Source: Dyadobacter sp. 50-39 (GTDB lineage Bacteria; Bacteroidota; Bacteroidia; Cytophagales; Spirosomataceae). From it: a stretch of DNA of 64,000 nucleotides. A program made the translations under genes and the position numbers. Where the stretch lies: positions 434,001 to 498,000 of the forward strand of contig MKSR01000019.1 in assembly GCA_001898145.1 (NCBI GenBank), in the 5' to 3' direction. Of this stretch, positions 62,773 through 64,000 are shown in pieces. How positions within the stretch are numbered: position 1 is the first letter of the stretch; the number at the start of each line of letters is the position of its first letter. The notes under the pieces are model-generated. The model did no database searches, was not told where the DNA came from, and worked only from the letters and a program-made list of their open reading frames with translations.

Positions 62773-63005
62773 CAGGCCGCTTGCAAAACGGGATGATTCA
62801 GTTTAAGGGCCGCGTAGACAAGACATGCCGTAATATCTTCCGGTTCGAGATCCGGCAGCTCTTCTGTGATAATCTGTTCCGGAGTGATTCCGGCAGCCAG
62901 CAATTCAATTACGTCGGTCACGCGGATACGCATATTACGGATGCAGGGCTTGCCCCCGCATTGCTTGGGATTAAATGTAATACGTTCCAAAAGTTGCGTG
63001 TTCAT
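62772..63005 (-). CDS. DUF433 antitoxin
   Basis: 77 residues from the ATG at 63005; in-frame ATGs at 63011 and 63026 are alternatives. DUF433 core: ERITFNPKQCGGKPCIRNMRIRV, then the helix-turn-helix VIELLAAGITPEQIITEEL and DITACLVYAAL. DUF433 proteins pair with DUF5615 toxins as antitoxin and repressor. The one-base overlap with the toxin indicates coupling. The start is 267 bases from the divergent atpD gene. Confidence 0.88.
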   Translation of the reverse strand: MNTQLLERITFNPKQCGGKPCIRNMRIRVTDVIELLAAGITPEQIITEELPDLEPEDITACLVYAALKLNHPVLQAA

Positions 63006-63198
63006 CTGCATTTTGTCGGTGTTCAAATCAAATTTAGGTGATTTTAATAACTATCTCAACCCCTTTTCCCATGAGGAAACTCGTCAAAAAGTTCCCATAG
63101 CCTCTCCCTCAAACGCACTTTCCGGAAATATTAAGCACAGTTTTCGGGAAAAACGGGTGATTTTCTAAAAAATATCCAAATTTTCGCCTCGTCTGCTA

Positions 63199-64000
<802 letters not shown>

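Overview
The window looks like a chromosome segment of a Bacteroidota bacterium of the order Cytophagales, most likely family Spirosomaceae and plausibly Dyadobacter (the genus is an inference). The reasons are a SusC-type TonB receptor with FecI/FecR regulators, GldG, PVC-type cytochrome and DUF1080 sugar proteins, eukaryote-type isocitrate dehydrogenase, GT3-type glycogen synthase, TAnnTTTG promoter elements and the near absence of Shine-Dalgarno sequences. I see no rRNA, transposase, phage gene or CRISPR array. There is one tRNA, tRNA-Leu(CAG).

Layout. 1-4.7 kb: a FecI sigma factor, FecR anti-sigma and SusC receptor, the last cut by the window edge. 5-8.8 kb: a cytochrome-bearing dehydrogenase and a TIM-barrel sugar isomerase. 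8.9-18.4 kb: housekeeping genes (yraN, lipB, a DEDDy exonuclease, rnr, a DUF1080 protein, gldG, dnaN). 18.5-20.8 kb: a BlaI/M56 sensor operon with three near-identical operators. 20.9-36.4 kb: metabolism and RNA repair (reductase, aminotransferase, rtcB, icd, 5-FCL, asd, nuoD, glycogen synthase, prmA), interspersed with a VapBC-like pair and an Omp85 barrel. 36.4-41.1 kb: a 1560-residue secreted protein of unknown function. 41.3-46.9 kb: plsY, M20 dipeptidase, TPR protein, hpt and an MBL/beta-CASP nuclease. 46.9-49.3 kb: tRNA-Leu followed by a decayed AT-rich zone with a broken secreted protease, a lipoprotein fragment and micro-ORFs. 49.3-57.3 kb: small secreted and outer-membrane proteins, a Crp-type regulator, an orphan BlaI, hemJ and msrA. 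57.3-63.0 kb: RluA synthase, a fused toxin-antitoxin relic, an ABC ATPase, a large TPR membrane protein and a DUF433/DUF5615 toxin-antitoxin pair. 63.3 kb to the end: the start of atpD.

Themes. Toxin-antitoxin loci occur in four places: two look intact (25.0-25.7 kb and 62.4-63.0 kb) and two look like deletion scars in which the head of an antitoxin is joined to the tail of its toxin (35.25-35.39 kb and 58.14-58.46 kb). Regulatory DNA is unusually readable: a triple TACGA-N6-TCGTA operator before the BlaI/M56 operon, a dyad inside the promoter spacer of an orphan blaI, a perfect palindrome between a porin-like gene and a Crp-family gene, and full TTG-N18 to N20-TAnnTTTG promoters before lipB, plsY, orphan blaI and atpD. 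For lipB and orphan blaI the promoter lies so close to the start codon that the transcripts may be leaderless. A dispersed palindromic element occurs twice, both times just downstream of gene ends.
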